From Basidiobolus meristosporus CBS 931.73 (taxonomy: Eukaryota; Basidiobolomycota; Basidiobolomycetes; Basidiobolales; Basidiobolaceae), in NCBI GenBank assembly GCA_002104905.1, contig MCFE01000172.1, positions 79,667 through 143,666 on the forward strand: 64,000 nucleotides of DNA. Direction: 5' to 3'. Of the stretch, positions 1 to 10,057 are shown one piece after another; the stretch's first letter is position 1; each line of letters starts with the position of its first letter. The notes beneath the pieces are model-generated. The model worked only from the letters and a program-made list of their open reading frames with translations. It had not been told where the DNA came from and did not search any database. The position numbers and the translations under genes are program-made.

Positions 1-352
1 GTGTAGAGTGGCCTCAATTTTTGGAAGCCGCTGAAGTGGCTTAAATTTAAAATCAAAGGCAGCGTTTGTAGGATATATGAATGATAGTAAGAAGTTGCAA
101 GGACACCAACAAACTTCTCCGAAGTCAGATCAATTCACCTGGCTAATTTCCCAAAATTTGGACTGATGTGAATGAAAACCGCTTTTCGGTGTTTTACTTT
201 ATTTCAGTGAATATATTCTATGAGTACTTACAAAATTGTCGGCTCCAAAGAAGAACGGATGGTCGGTGGGAAAAAACTAATAGAGCAGAATGAAGGGTAC
301 ATAAGAAACTGGGATGCGTTTGATCCTATGTAGCGGCGCTCATGGGTTGAGG
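1..352. other. Left-edge intergenic sequence
   Basis: No coding pattern or RNA gene is recognisable here. It lies just downstream of the histidine kinase stop codon, so it probably contains that gene's 3' untranslated region. Confidence 0.5.
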
Positions 353-3300
353 TTAGTTTTGGAGATGGAGGCTGCTTAGTGCAGTTCCTCTGGCCACCTC
401 TGACATCACTTTGGTTAGGTTGTCTTTGTGGCATGGTTTGGTTAAGCACATGTCCATTCCAGCAGCTAGACATTCCTCCTTGGTCTTCGACTGGGCGTCT
501 GCAGTTAACGCAACAACCGGAATCCTACGCGGCAGAAGGTTTTCTTTTTCAAAATTACGGATCCTACGAGTGGCCTCGTATCCGTCACAGAGCGGCATCA
601 TCTTATCCATAAATATACATGCAAATCCGTTGGGCTTATCTTTGTAGGCGTCCACAACCTCCAGCCCATTATTAGTTACAGTCACATCGTAGCCCATTTT
701 CTCCAGCATCCGAGTAATCAGCCGCTGTGCTACAAGATTGTCTTCAGCAACCAAAACGTGCATCCCCTTGCTACCCTTTTCGTTGGCCGATCCATTCTTC
801 GATCTGGAGCCCTTGTCCGCAAGGGAAATCTTGGCTTTTTTCCGGGGTGTATGGCTGGGACTAACTGCCGTAGCGGTGGTGGCGGTAGCAACCGCGGGTA
901 GGGAAAGTGGAACGACGGGAGGCGGGGCGGCTGTAGAAGTTTCGTCTACATAGTCAAGGTCGAACATCTCCATGACGCTCCTCAACAACTTAATTCTTCT
1001 TACCGGCTTTGTGATACGCCGGATTTTGGCTTGTCGTGAGCCAGGGAGCTCGTATTCGTCAACTTTCACGGATGATGGATAGGTCAATATCATGATTCTA
1101 AGGTCACGGATTAGATCCCAGCTGTCGGTTTCGGTAAGCTTCTCCCAAAGCTCGTTATCAACTATTGAGTCCAAGATCATTACATCGAAAGGTTGACCTT
1201 CGGCTGCCGCGCTTTTTATCTTATCCAGAGTCTCCTGCGTGCTCACACAGGTAACACAATAGAATGGAGTAAGGTAGTTAGCAATCATCGTGTTGATACA
1301 CTGGTGGGAGTTGATCAAGAATTTAGGGTTCTCCTTAAAAGTACGGATCTGTGTGGTGAGAAGTTCGACCTCGGGAGCGCTCTTAATCGATGGCACAGAT
1401 AACGACTCTTTCTTCAATGTCGCTGTGAACCAGAAGTTAGATCCCTTCTCCTTCTGACTAATCACACCAATCCGGCCCAGCATCAATTTGACAAGTTGAG
1501 AGCAAATGGACAGTCCTAGGCCCGTTCCACCATACAATCGCGTGGTACTTCCGTCTACCTGGGAGAACGGTTGGAACAAATAGGCTTGTTCTTCAATGGT
1601 CATACCGATGCCCGTGTCCTCCACCTCTATCTTCAGAACGATGTCTTCATCACTTGGCGATTCTTGAATGATATGGCACCGCACTACGATGTATCCTTTA
1701 TGCGTGAACTTGATTGCATTCCCCAACAGATTAAGTAAGATCTGTCTTAGCCGGTTCCCATCACCAATTAATATATTGGAGATATTCGGATCGACGTAGA
1801 ATGCCACTTCAAGATTCTTCTTACTGACCAAGGTGATCAGAAGCTCGCACACGTCTCCCAAGAGATTTTCTATATTGAATGGTAACATCTCTAGTTCTAC
1901 CTTACCTGCTTCAAGCTTTGAAAAATTCAACAGGTCGTCTACCACTTGCATCAATACATCGCACGATTGTTTGCACATTTCAATGTATTCCAATTGCTCC
2001 GCATTCAGTGGAGTATCCAGGAGGAGTGAGAGCATACCCATCACTCCAGAGAAGGGTGTGCGTAATTCGTGAGACATATTAGCCAAAAAGTTGGATTTGA
2101 GACGTTGTTGTTGCTTCTGCTCGTCAATATCAGTACACATGCCGAACCATTTAATTGGCGTACCACTAGAATCCTTGAGCGGCATGGCTCTGATAATGAA
2201 CCAGCGATAAGCTCCACTGGCTCCCCGGATTCGGCATTCACATTCTAGCGTGAGGCCCTTTTGCAGACATACGGAATATTGCTGCTGGTGAATCTTCAAG
2301 TCGTCCTGGTGGATGCAGCTGGTCCATTTTGAGGTGGTTGCTTCTTCAAAGCTTTGCCCAGTATAGTTGCACCATGATGAGTTAACATAGTCAATGGTAC
2401 CATCAGGATGGGCCGTGAACACTTGACATGGGATACATTCCAATAATAGCGAGTAACGTCGTTTACCATCCTCAACGTGGTAGAGCGCTTGTTTATGGCC
2501 GTTAATGTCCATCCACATGCTATACCAAGTATATTTGCCATACTCGTCGCGTACGCAGACGTGCCGACCTAAGACCCATCTGTATTTTCCATCTCGTGAG
2601 AGCATTCGGAACTCCAGGTCACAGGGCTGTAGCTTACGAATAGACGATCTCCACTTGCTCATCATAGAATCTATGTCTTCTGGATGTATGAACTGGGACC
2701 AACCCCATTCCAAGAACTGACGTGAAGTAACACCAGTGAACTCCTCAATTTTGTCGTTTACAAACCAGCTGGATCCATCCCTATCGCCAATCCACACGAC
2801 ACACGGCAATGCGTTTACAAGAGTCAAGTAATGTTTCTTGGCCTGCTCTGTATCTCGCAGTTTGATTTGGATAGAGCGTAGAAGGGAAGCATTCACGAAA
2901 CACAGTGCGATATGCTTGCACAGCAGCTGCATTTTCTGTAGGTTGTATTCCGCAACATCAGTATTTTCTATGTATAATGCACCGACCAGGTTGTTCTTAT
3001 GAATCAGCGGAAAGACTACTGCATTGAATCTGCCACCTATCGAGTTTCTCGTAATGTATTCCTGATCCTTTTTGGAGATGCTCTCTGGAAGTTCGTTGAG
3101 CATGTAGTCGAAGAACTCTACTGATTTGCTTGCAAGTGCCTTGTCCACAAGTGAAGCGCATACAAAGTTTACATCGTTGTATGGAATGGTGGGGCTTAGC
3201 ACGAAAGAACCTTCGTCATGAGCCCATTTAGCAGTAACGGATAATTTCCCTTCATCAAATAGAATCAGACTCCCAGAGTAGATGGGGACATAGTGTAGCG

Positions 3301-6300
3301 TTTGTTTGAGGATCTGTTGGATCAAGGCTTCATACTCCAACTCCGAAGATATTTGCTGGAGCGTCTCAACAAACTCGACCATCATCTTATCCGCTGGTAG
3401 AGTGTTATCCAAGGATGGTGTAACTTCAGGTTCGGTAGAGGTCGATGTGGAGGTAAGCTGTGTGGCAATGCTATTGCCGTGTGAATCATCTGTTTGGCAC
3501 GCTACAGATGCAGTACAGACAATACCGGAAAGAGCTGGCAAGCTAGATATCCAATTGTCTTGCATACGTTGCAGCTGTTGAGCCTTCTCGTAGGCACCCC
3601 ATCGACTATATGTTTTGATGGACTGGTCCAGAACTGTCATTCCAACCGTAACATATCCTCTTCGGAATAAAAATTCTGCATAAAGTTCGTAAGCAAGTGC
3701 CTCGTAATGGACCAGTTTCAACCGACGTGACTGTTGTGCTGCTTGTTCGTAAAAGTCCATCGCTTTGATAGAATCCCCTTTTAACGCAGCCAGCTCTGCG
3801 TCTACAATTAGGAAGAGAGCAGTATGTGCACCATACACTTGGCCAAGTATCCATTTTTCGGTAATCTTCTGGTTCTCTAGGATGGTTTCTAGAGCTTCTG
3901 CTACCTGGCTATCATTAAGCTGCCCTTTACGGATCAAGGCGGCGAGGGTGAGGGAATGAAGACAGACAGCCCATTTCCGGAAGTTGTCAATGGCAACTGT
4001 ACTATCAGGGAGTTCTTTGCTTCGTCGAACTGCGTCTAATGCCTCCTGGTAATAACCCAAGAAATAGAATGCGATCACTCGGGTTCTCAGATGCCATATG
4101 AGCGAGTGGTTAAACCTGGGCTCGCTGATCATAACGTGGAGAAGATTCTCTTCAAAGAATTGACCGTCGTCGAAGATTAGGTTCACTGAGCCACGAATGC
4201 ATTTCCCTTGCAATGCTAGCACAAGTCTAGAAATGCTAGTAATAGCATATGTCAAGTTGTTGTCTGGGTGCAGTTTGAGCAACTCTAAGCTGCTTGCTTT
4301 AGCATCCTTCAAAACGTCGCAAAGTGGGAATCCTAAAAAGAACTTATTGATGGCAGCCATGCCAGAGGATAACGCTGAAATTTTCATATTGCCAGCGGCA
4401 ACTGCCAACTCTTGTGATTGTCTCAAGAAGGTCAGTCCATGGTAGGGATCATTCTTCATGTGGTTTGTATATGTTGCAAAGAGCATATATACTTTGGCTT
4501 TGATATCTGGCCCTGCGAATTTCTTGGCCACACGAAGTCCGAACTCTCCACATTCGTAGGCGAACTCTCCCTTCTCAAACATCTGTGCATAATGTGCACC
4601 AAAGTAAGTGAAAGCCTCACAGGAATGCGCACTAAGTCCATGTTTCAACGTCAATTTGATCATAATAGCAGTGATAACTATATGCAAATGACGAAGCCAG
4701 AAGATATACGGTGAATGAAGGGTTGGCGTCAAGAAATCCATTAAGATCAACACCTGTGGTTGGTCACACCATTTAAGGCGCTCCTCCAACGTCTTGATGT
4801 TGGCTAAGAGAGGCTCATTCTCGACTTCCTCCACAATAGTGTTCACCTCAGCCTCCGAAGGATGCTTGTTAACCTCAAAGCCAAACTCGTGCAAGCATTT
4901 TAAAATTGTCTGTATGGCCTCCTCGAATTGATTGGTGGACATCTGTACTTCATAAATATGTGTATATACTTGACACTTATGAATCAGAGTCTTCGCCTCC
5001 GACAATAATTGATTTAGCATCTTGGAAGCTTCTCCGAACTCCTGGCAAACGCTAAGCATTTCCGCGCATTCGAGCATTAGTGAAAATGACTCCTCATATG
5101 AGCAATCGATTCTTTCACTCAGGGAAGAAGGATCCAGCAAGGTAATGGCTTTCTGATAGTAAATAAGCGAGTTCTCTAGTGCGCCAAGAGCTTTAGCTTT
5201 GGCACCGGCAGCGGCCAAACACCTTCTATAATCGGAACGATCCTCAAGCTGATTGATAAGGTTGAGCGCCTGTGTAAAATGATCCGCAATCTGGAAGACA
5301 TTGATATCGTTTTGCTTCAGTAACAACTGTCCAATATTTAGGTGAAGTCGGCTTTTGGTGTCCTTATCCAATAGCTCACGAGAGGCTTCTTGAATGATGT
5401 CGTGCAAGAAGTAATACCAGTCTTCTCCAGGAAAGTATCTAATAAACCCTTCATCGATAGCAATTTGCAGTAGCTCCTGGGTGGGAAACGGCGGTTGGAG
5501 CAGGGAGTGCAATAAGTGAGCTCCAAATGTGTGACCAATAGTACCGGCATAAGCCAACAACGTTTGTAGATCTTTCTTGATATTGCGAAGGCAACGAACC
5601 AGCAAATTAAAATCGATGACGTTGACGATCTTGCTGGCAATATCATCTAACTTCCAGTCCCAGCGCTTAGTGTCGTAGTTGAATTGGATACGTTTCTCAC
5701 GGTACAGGGCAATAAGTATTTGCGATAAAGCAAATGGATTCCCTTTGGCAGTAGCACAGCAAGCTACTAAAGAATCGATAGAATCCACTTCTTGAGAGAC
5801 GGTGTCTGCAATGAACTTTCGGACGTCCAACTCGCGCAAAGGAGCTAATGGAATCTCGGTCACTTTGACATCGTGATTAATCAATTCTTGAATCCATTTA
5901 TTTTCTCTATCAGCCTCTCGCCTAGCTGCGATCACTAATAGTCGTCCACAGTTGTTCTTCATCAGATATGAAAATAGGCTTAGCGTTGCTCGACTGGCAC
6001 ACTCCAATTTGTCCAGGAAACACGTCAATGTGATATCAAGGTTGGTGATTGCTCGAACCAGACTAAGGTAAGTAGTACAGAACCGCATATGTGACTGAGC
6101 AGGTGGAAGCGGCTCTACTGGAGGGTGGTGCGTACCCACTACCATTTTCAGCTCGGGAATATCGTCCAATAGTATACTAACGTTGTTAGGGATTTGGGTC
6201 ATAATGGAGATTCTCAGTTTCTGAAGCTCCTCGTCGGAACATTTGATGATTTCCTTGATGGTGCTTCGCAGGCATTGTGTGATCGCACCAAGGGGATAAT

Positions 6301-7504
6301 GGCGCTTACACCTGCAAGATACAAAGATACCATGTTTCCAGGCCTTGTGTAAAATGGAGTTGACAAGCGCGGTTTTTCCGATTCCAGCCTCACCAGTAAT
6401 GACAACCAGCTCTGAAGTTTGACGCTTCTCGTACACTTGATGGCACATCCTCTCGAGAATCGTACTCAACTGTGCTCGCTCCGCTTCACGTCCGTAAAGC
6501 TCATTTGGAAGCTGTAGGGAAGGTGGAAAATCACTTTTACCTAATTCAATTTGGGTGTTTTGCCAACTTTCAAGGCTATCCGAAGATAAGACAAGTGATT
6601 GAACCGCTATGAAATCCGCTTTGAGTCCCGTTACACTTTTATATGAAGTTTTAGGTGACTGTGTAAGGAATAATAAGTCAGAACCACGTCCACATTCATT
6701 TAAACGGATAGTACTAACCAGAAGTTTAACAAATATATCAGTTAACATGGTAGGATATTTACGAGACTCTACAAAATCTTGAATGATTCTTTTTGAGAAG
6801 AGCATTGTGTTTTCGGCCATGGGAGTCTTCTCTGTCAATGCCTTGTATAGAGAGGAGCCTTCACAAGATTGTATAACCAAGTTAGAATTAAAAGGAACAA
6901 AGTTAAAGAGATGCCAAATCAACCAAAGAAACATACCCAGATCTAGGATATCGGTATTACAATCGAGAAGGCCTTTATGGGAGGAAAAACTTTTTACCCT
7001 ATCTAGCACCGTAGATGTAATATGCATCTCGCTCTGTATGGAGCTAGTTTGAGCGTGGCAGAACCCGGACATCTTCATGGTCTTGGTTGACTCGTCCCAA
7101 AAGAAGCTCTTACTGCTAATACTTCCATGAACTATTCCAAGAGAGTGAATCTTCTCCAGGCACTCACAGCAATGTATGGCTAGCTCTAGAAAGTCTTGTA
7201 GCGTTTTCGGATGATATGTTTCTAGAGGGATCCCAGATTTCTCGATAACGGCTACACTCTCACTGTCTTCTGTCTGAACAATCTCTATCAATCTCGGGAG
7301 TAGATTAGGTCCAAAAGCGTTCTCAATAAGTTCTGAGAAATATCGGTCCCTCTTAAGCTTTTCCTTGGACGAAAAAGCCTTTACCCACACAACATCCTGT
7401 GTGCTGTTGCTTCGCGCCTCATAAAGAATGGAGTTGGTATTGTGCGATAGTTCTTCTTGCAGAGTGTAACCAGGAATATCATCCAGCTCAAAATCCCAAT
7501 CCAT
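353..7504 (-). CDS. Hybrid histidine kinase, Mak2/Mak3 (group X) type
   Basis: A single uninterrupted frame of 2383 residues; the start is the first ATG in frame (MDWDFELDD). Domain order: Ser/Thr-kinase-like region (about 10-290); AAA/NACHT-like ATPase with Walker A GEAGIGKT near 373; long helical TPR-like region (about 600-1330); GAF (about 1390-1550); two PAS domains (about 1565-1690 and 1700-1820); HisKA with H-box SHELRTP, phospho-acceptor His near 1810; HATPase with N-box near 1925 and GTGLGL near 2000; receiver-like region (about 2058-2181); C-terminal receiver with phospho-acceptor Asp in FMDKMMP near 2300 and Lys in LTKPC. This layout is that of fungal group X kinases such as S. pombe Mak2/Mak3, which sense oxidative stress and signal through an HPt protein. 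The N-terminal kinase lacks the catalytic Asp (VHGSISS in place of HRDxxxxN) and has SGF in place of DFG, so it is probably a pseudokinase. The first receiver-like region lacks the acidic N-terminal pair. Confidence 0.93.
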   Translation of the reverse strand: MDWDFELDDIPGYTLQEELSHNTNSILYEARSNSTQDVVWVKAFSSKEKLKRDRYFSELIENAFGPNLLPRLIEIVQTEDSESVAVIEKSGIPLETYHPKTLQDFLELAIHCCECLEKIHSLGIVHGSISSKSFFWDESTKTMKMSGFCHAQTSSIQSEMHITSTVLDRVKSFSSHKGLLDCNTDILDLGMFLWLIWHLFNFVPFNSNLVIQSCEGSSLYKALTEKTPMAENTMLFSKRIIQDFVESRKYPTMLTDIFVKLLVSTIRLNECGRGSDLLFLTQSPKTSYKSVTGLKADFIAVQSLVLSSDSLESWQNTQIELGKSDFPPSLQLPNELYGREAERAQLSTILERMCHQVYEKRQTSELVVITGEAGIGKTALVNSILHKAWKHGIFVSCRCKRHYPLGAITQCLRSTIKEIIKCSDEELQKLRISIMTQIPNNVSILLDDIPELKMVVGTHHPPVEPLPPAQSHMRFCTTYLSLVRAITNLDITLTCFLDKLECASRATLSLFSYLMKNNCGRLLVIAARREADRENKWIQELINHDVKVTEIPLAPLRELDVRKFIADTVSQEVDSIDSLVACCATAKGNPFALSQILIALYREKRIQFNYDTKRWDWKLDDIASKIVNVIDFNLLVRCLRNIKKDLQTLLAYAGTIGHTFGAHLLHSLLQPPFPTQELLQIAIDEGFIRYFPGEDWYYFLHDIIQEASRELLDKDTKSRLHLNIGQLLLKQNDINVFQIADHFTQALNLINQLEDRSDYRRCLAAAGAKAKALGALENSLIYYQKAITLLDPSSLSERIDCSYEESFSLMLECAEMLSVCQEFGEASKMLNQLLSEAKTLIHKCQVYTHIYEVQMSTNQFEEAIQTILKCLHEFGFEVNKHPSEAEVNTIVEEVENEPLLANIKTLEERLKWCDQPQVLILMDFLTPTLHSPYIFWLRHLHIVITAIMIKLTLKHGLSAHSCEAFTYFGAHYAQMFEKGEFAYECGEFGLRVAKKFAGPDIKAKVYMLFATYTNHMKNDPYHGLTFLRQSQELAVAAGNMKISALSSGMAAINKFFLGFPLCDVLKDAKASSLELLKLHPDNNLTYAITSISRLVLALQGKCIRGSVNLIFDDGQFFEENLLHVMISEPRFNHSLIWHLRTRVIAFYFLGYYQEALDAVRRSKELPDSTVAIDNFRKWAVCLHSLTLAALIRKGQLNDSQVAEALETILENQKITEKWILGQVYGAHTALFLIVDAELAALKGDSIKAMDFYEQAAQQSRRLKLVHYEALAYELYAEFLFRRGYVTVGMTVLDQSIKTYSRWGAYEKAQQLQRMQDNWISSLPALSGIVCTASVACQTDDSHGNSIATQLTSTSTSTEPEVTPSLDNTLPADKMMVEFVETLQQISSELEYEALIQQILKQTLHYVPIYSGSLILFDEGKLSVTAKWAHDEGSFVLSPTIPYNDVNFVCASLVDKALASKSVEFFDYMLNELPESISKKDQEYITRNSIGGRFNAVVFPLIHKNNLVGALYIENTDVAEYNLQKMQLLCKHIALCFVNASLLRSIQIKLRDTEQAKKHYLTLVNALPCVVWIGDRDGSSWFVNDKIEEFTGVTSRQFLEWGWSQFIHPEDIDSMMSKWRSSIRKLQPCDLEFRMLSRDGKYRWVLGRHVCVRDEYGKYTWYSMWMDINGHKQALYHVEDGKRRYSLLLECIPCQVFTAHPDGTIDYVNSSWCNYTGQSFEEATTSKWTSCIHQDDLKIHQQQYSVCLQKGLTLECECRIRGASGAYRWFIIRAMPLKDSSGTPIKWFGMCTDIDEQKQQQRLKSNFLANMSHELRTPFSGVMGMLSLLLDTPLNAEQLEYIEMCKQSCDVLMQVVDDLLNFSKLEAGKVELEMLPFNIENLLGDVCELLITLVSKKNLEVAFYVDPNISNILIGDGNRLRQILLNLLGNAIKFTHKGYIVVRCHIIQESPSDEDIVLKIEVEDTGIGMTIEEQAYLFQPFSQVDGSTTRLYGGTGLGLSICSQLVKLMLGRIGVISQKEKGSNFWFTATLKKESLSVPSIKSAPEVELLTTQIRTFKENPKFLINSHQCINTMIANYLTPFYCVTCVSTQETLDKIKSAAAEGQPFDVMILDSIVDNELWEKLTETDSWDLIRDLRIMILTYPSSVKVDEYELPGSRQAKIRRITKPVRRIKLLRSVMEMFDLDYVDETSTAAPPPVVPLSLPAVATATTATAVSPSHTPRKKAKISLADKGSRSKNGSANEKGSKGMHVLVAEDNLVAQRLITRMLEKMGYDVTVTNNGLEVVDAYKDKPNGFACIFMDKMMPLCDGYEATRRIRNFEKENLLPRRIPVVALTADAQSKTKEECLAAGMDMCLTKPCHKDNLTKVMSEVARGTALSSLHLQN

Positions 7505-8517
7505 ATTGATCAGGAAAGATGTTCGGTGTATAAGGTGACGTCTATAAACTATATAAATTACCGTCAACAGGAAAAGGTATCCTGCCTATACGATAAAACG
7601 ATGAGGAATGGAGATGTCAAAACCAAAGTAGAATGGTTACACAGCCTCTATGTTGTGTTGTAACAAGAGTTGGGTGATGAAGTACTTTGATGTTTGTAAA
7701 GTGTATTTCACAAAAGACGAGTAGATTAGGTACTTCGAAATAATGAATGAACGAAACCAAATTAAAAGGAACACATTCTTTGAAGTTTGCTATTATTTAA
7801 ATAATTTTCTGTGCTAAAATATTCAGGATAACACGGTCGAGGAAATCAGATTTTTTGGATCAGTAATAATTTGAATACATGAAATGGAAAATGCTTGCCG
7901 GCACTAGCTGAAGTAAATTTTAGTCACCAACGAGGTCAACCATCAGTGTACACGATCAACTTCGAAGCTAACAAACAGACTACAAAGGGCACCTCCATGT
8001 GTACTACCGATTATGTTGCCAGTGGTGTCAAATTGCCCTTTATTTGCGCAGCCATTTTACGCTGCACCAACCTACATTCCCATCTCAGCTAGTCACAAAC
8101 AATGTTTTTGGCTCCTCATACTACCAATGTCTTACATAGAAGTTGAGGCTTTGATGTACTAACAAACCAAAAATAGCCACTAAAGATTCCTAAGATTGAA
8201 AACCTAATACACCAATTCGGTAGGAGAGCTATCATGATTGGCTTAAAGGGCAGGTTTCTGTTGCGCAATGAGGTTGCACACTCACTCATAAACCCAATTT
8301 CCAGCACCTTCTACTGGGCCCATTAATGGTGTTATGAATTGGCCCGCTTATAAATATAATACAATAATTTTCTCTCAATAATAAGACAGGAAGTTAATCA
8401 ATTTCTTAGCAAGATGAATAAGCATAGGTTCCCACAATCACATGTAACTCGGTTTTCCTTAAACAGCGCATTTGGGCAGTTGCCTTCTCATTTAATTACA
8501 TTAAACCAAGTGGAACT
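7505..8517. other. Intergenic, divergent promoter region
   Basis: About 1 kb between the divergently transcribed histidine kinase and J-protein genes. It is AT-rich with poly-A/T tracts. No ORF with family similarity and no RNA gene was recognised; presumably both promoters lie here. Confidence 0.45.
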
Positions 8518-9208
8518 ATGAGTATCAATGCCATATTCGAGGCCATGAAAGAGAAGGAAGGTGACAACTTTTCACACTTGTACGAAGTTCTAGGTTGCGA
8601 CATGAGTAGCACAGTAAGTAAAGAGCATGAATCTCACTATCATCAGTTTTCTGAGTAGAATTAATTTCTCAACCCTACCCTACTACAAATCATAAAGAGC
8701 TCTTATTCTACTTTTTAAACCAAGCAAGAGCAAATCGCAACAGAGTATAAGAAGCGGGCATTAAATCAGCACCCAGATAAAAATCCGAACGGGGGTAAGC
8801 AACTTAGCGGAGCTATTCAATGTTGATGTCTACTTAGCTCCCTATTCTAAATGACACCATAGAATTGGAGTTCGTTCAGCTTAATCGAGCTTACGAAGTA
8901 TTACGAGATCCACAGAGTCGAGAGAAGTATGACGCCTGGAGGGTTAGTGGAATTCAGATACCTTATCCAAAGTGGTTAACCTTAAGCGAACATGGTCAAG
9001 TAAGCAAAATCTACTCTACAAAGGTCGTATTGCCTAGTTCACCAAATCCAATTGCATAATATAGTCGTTACATTGGAGGAATACCCCCAGATTAAGTACC
9101 ATCACTGATAGTGAACCACCAAGTCTAGTGACATCGAGCTTCAACAAACCCACATATGGTGATGAATCAGACGATATATATGCAAAGTTTAGAAATTACC
9201 AAATCTAA
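8518..9208 (+). CDS. DNAJC12-like J-domain protein
   Basis: Four exons: 8518-8613, 8725-8794, 8863-8999, 9065-9208; 148 residues. The J domain (about 20-90) carries the essential HPD in NQHPDKNPNG, and is followed by EKYDAWRVSGIQIPYPKWL. That stretch matches the DNAJC12 signature in which a YDxWR segment is followed by a conserved P..xW. The C-terminus DDIYAKFRNYQI matches the conserved DNAJC12 C-terminal LRKFRNYEI motif. J-proteins stimulate Hsp70 ATPase; animal DNAJC12 is a co-chaperone for aromatic amino acid hydroxylases. All introns have GT-AG ends and the frame is kept across all three junctions. The client in this fungus is not known. Confidence 0.88.
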
Positions 9209-9568
9209 GCTTTTCTTGCCAATAAAAGGCTATCAATGCAGTGTCTTGCAGTGATTGCATGCTTGTAGACTCACTTGGTTAGAGAATTGATCAGTCAATA
9301 TAGCAGTTGCCACTACCCATATATTTCTACAATTGAGTAAACACAAGTTGATTTACAGTGATTGTCGGATTTTGGGGGCAGCTCTGTCGATGTCACAGGT
9401 ATATCATCAAAAATGAAATCATCAATGATCAATGACTATGCAGTAAAGCTTGATGTAATTCTATTGTAAATATAATATGTTACCCAGGGTAGCCACGTCA
9501 AGTATTTTTACATTTTAAGTGTGGGTCCAAAAATTGTTACATACTACCTTACTTTACTCCTGAACAAT
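9209..9568. other. Intergenic, nothing recognised
   Basis: AT-rich spacer between two genes on the same strand. No ORF or RNA signature was found. Confidence 0.4.
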
Positions 9569-10057
9569 ATGCGTGTCGTAACTAGAACTGAAGGTGAAGA
9601 AGTCACTGGCTCTGCCATGACCAGGTAAGGTTCAACATTGTCTTCCTTGTTGACTGTTTAATGACGACTGGTTTCCGGAAACTGACCCTTCATTACCGTC
9701 TCCAGGGGATTCTTCGGTGCCCTTAAGTATGCATCTGTAGCCACCTTTGTCGGTATTTTTGCCAATGCAACTTGGCCTTACTTCAACCGACTACCTACTG
9801 TGCAGAAAGTACTCCTGCTCACTTGAACATTGATCCAGTAAGCCTCACTAACCTGGAATCTTTAGGGATGGCTATTAACCGCCATCACATTGGCAGGCTT
9901 TGCCAATGGCTCCGAAGCCGCTTTAACCGGTTTCGAGAGAAAAAATCGCTCCCAGCAAATCCAGGAGGCCAACCGCAAACGCTACGAGGCCTTGTACGGA
10001 AATGTAGATCAACCAGAAACAACAACAGTAAGCAACGGTCCAGAACCCTCACAATAG
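9569..10057 (+). CDS. Small two-helix membrane protein, Rcf2/HIG1-like N-terminal domain
   Basis: Three exons: 9569-9624, 9706-9808, 9866-10057; 116 residues. The N-terminus MRVVTRTEGEEV, then a hydrophobic helix (GALKYASVATFVGIFANA), a short basic loop and a second helix (GWLLTAITLAGFANGSEAA) ending in FERK. The order (short basic start, G-rich helix, P-x-F-x-L, second helix, acidic-Ala-(F)E) resembles the N-terminal half of Rcf2/Aim38, which associates with respiratory supercomplexes in the mitochondrial inner membrane. Rcf2 of yeast is about twice as long, and the second HIG1 half is missing here. The intron before exon 3 starts with gtactc, a weak donor, but the frame holds and a CTAAC branch site is present. 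The family call rests on pattern memory only. Confidence 0.5.
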
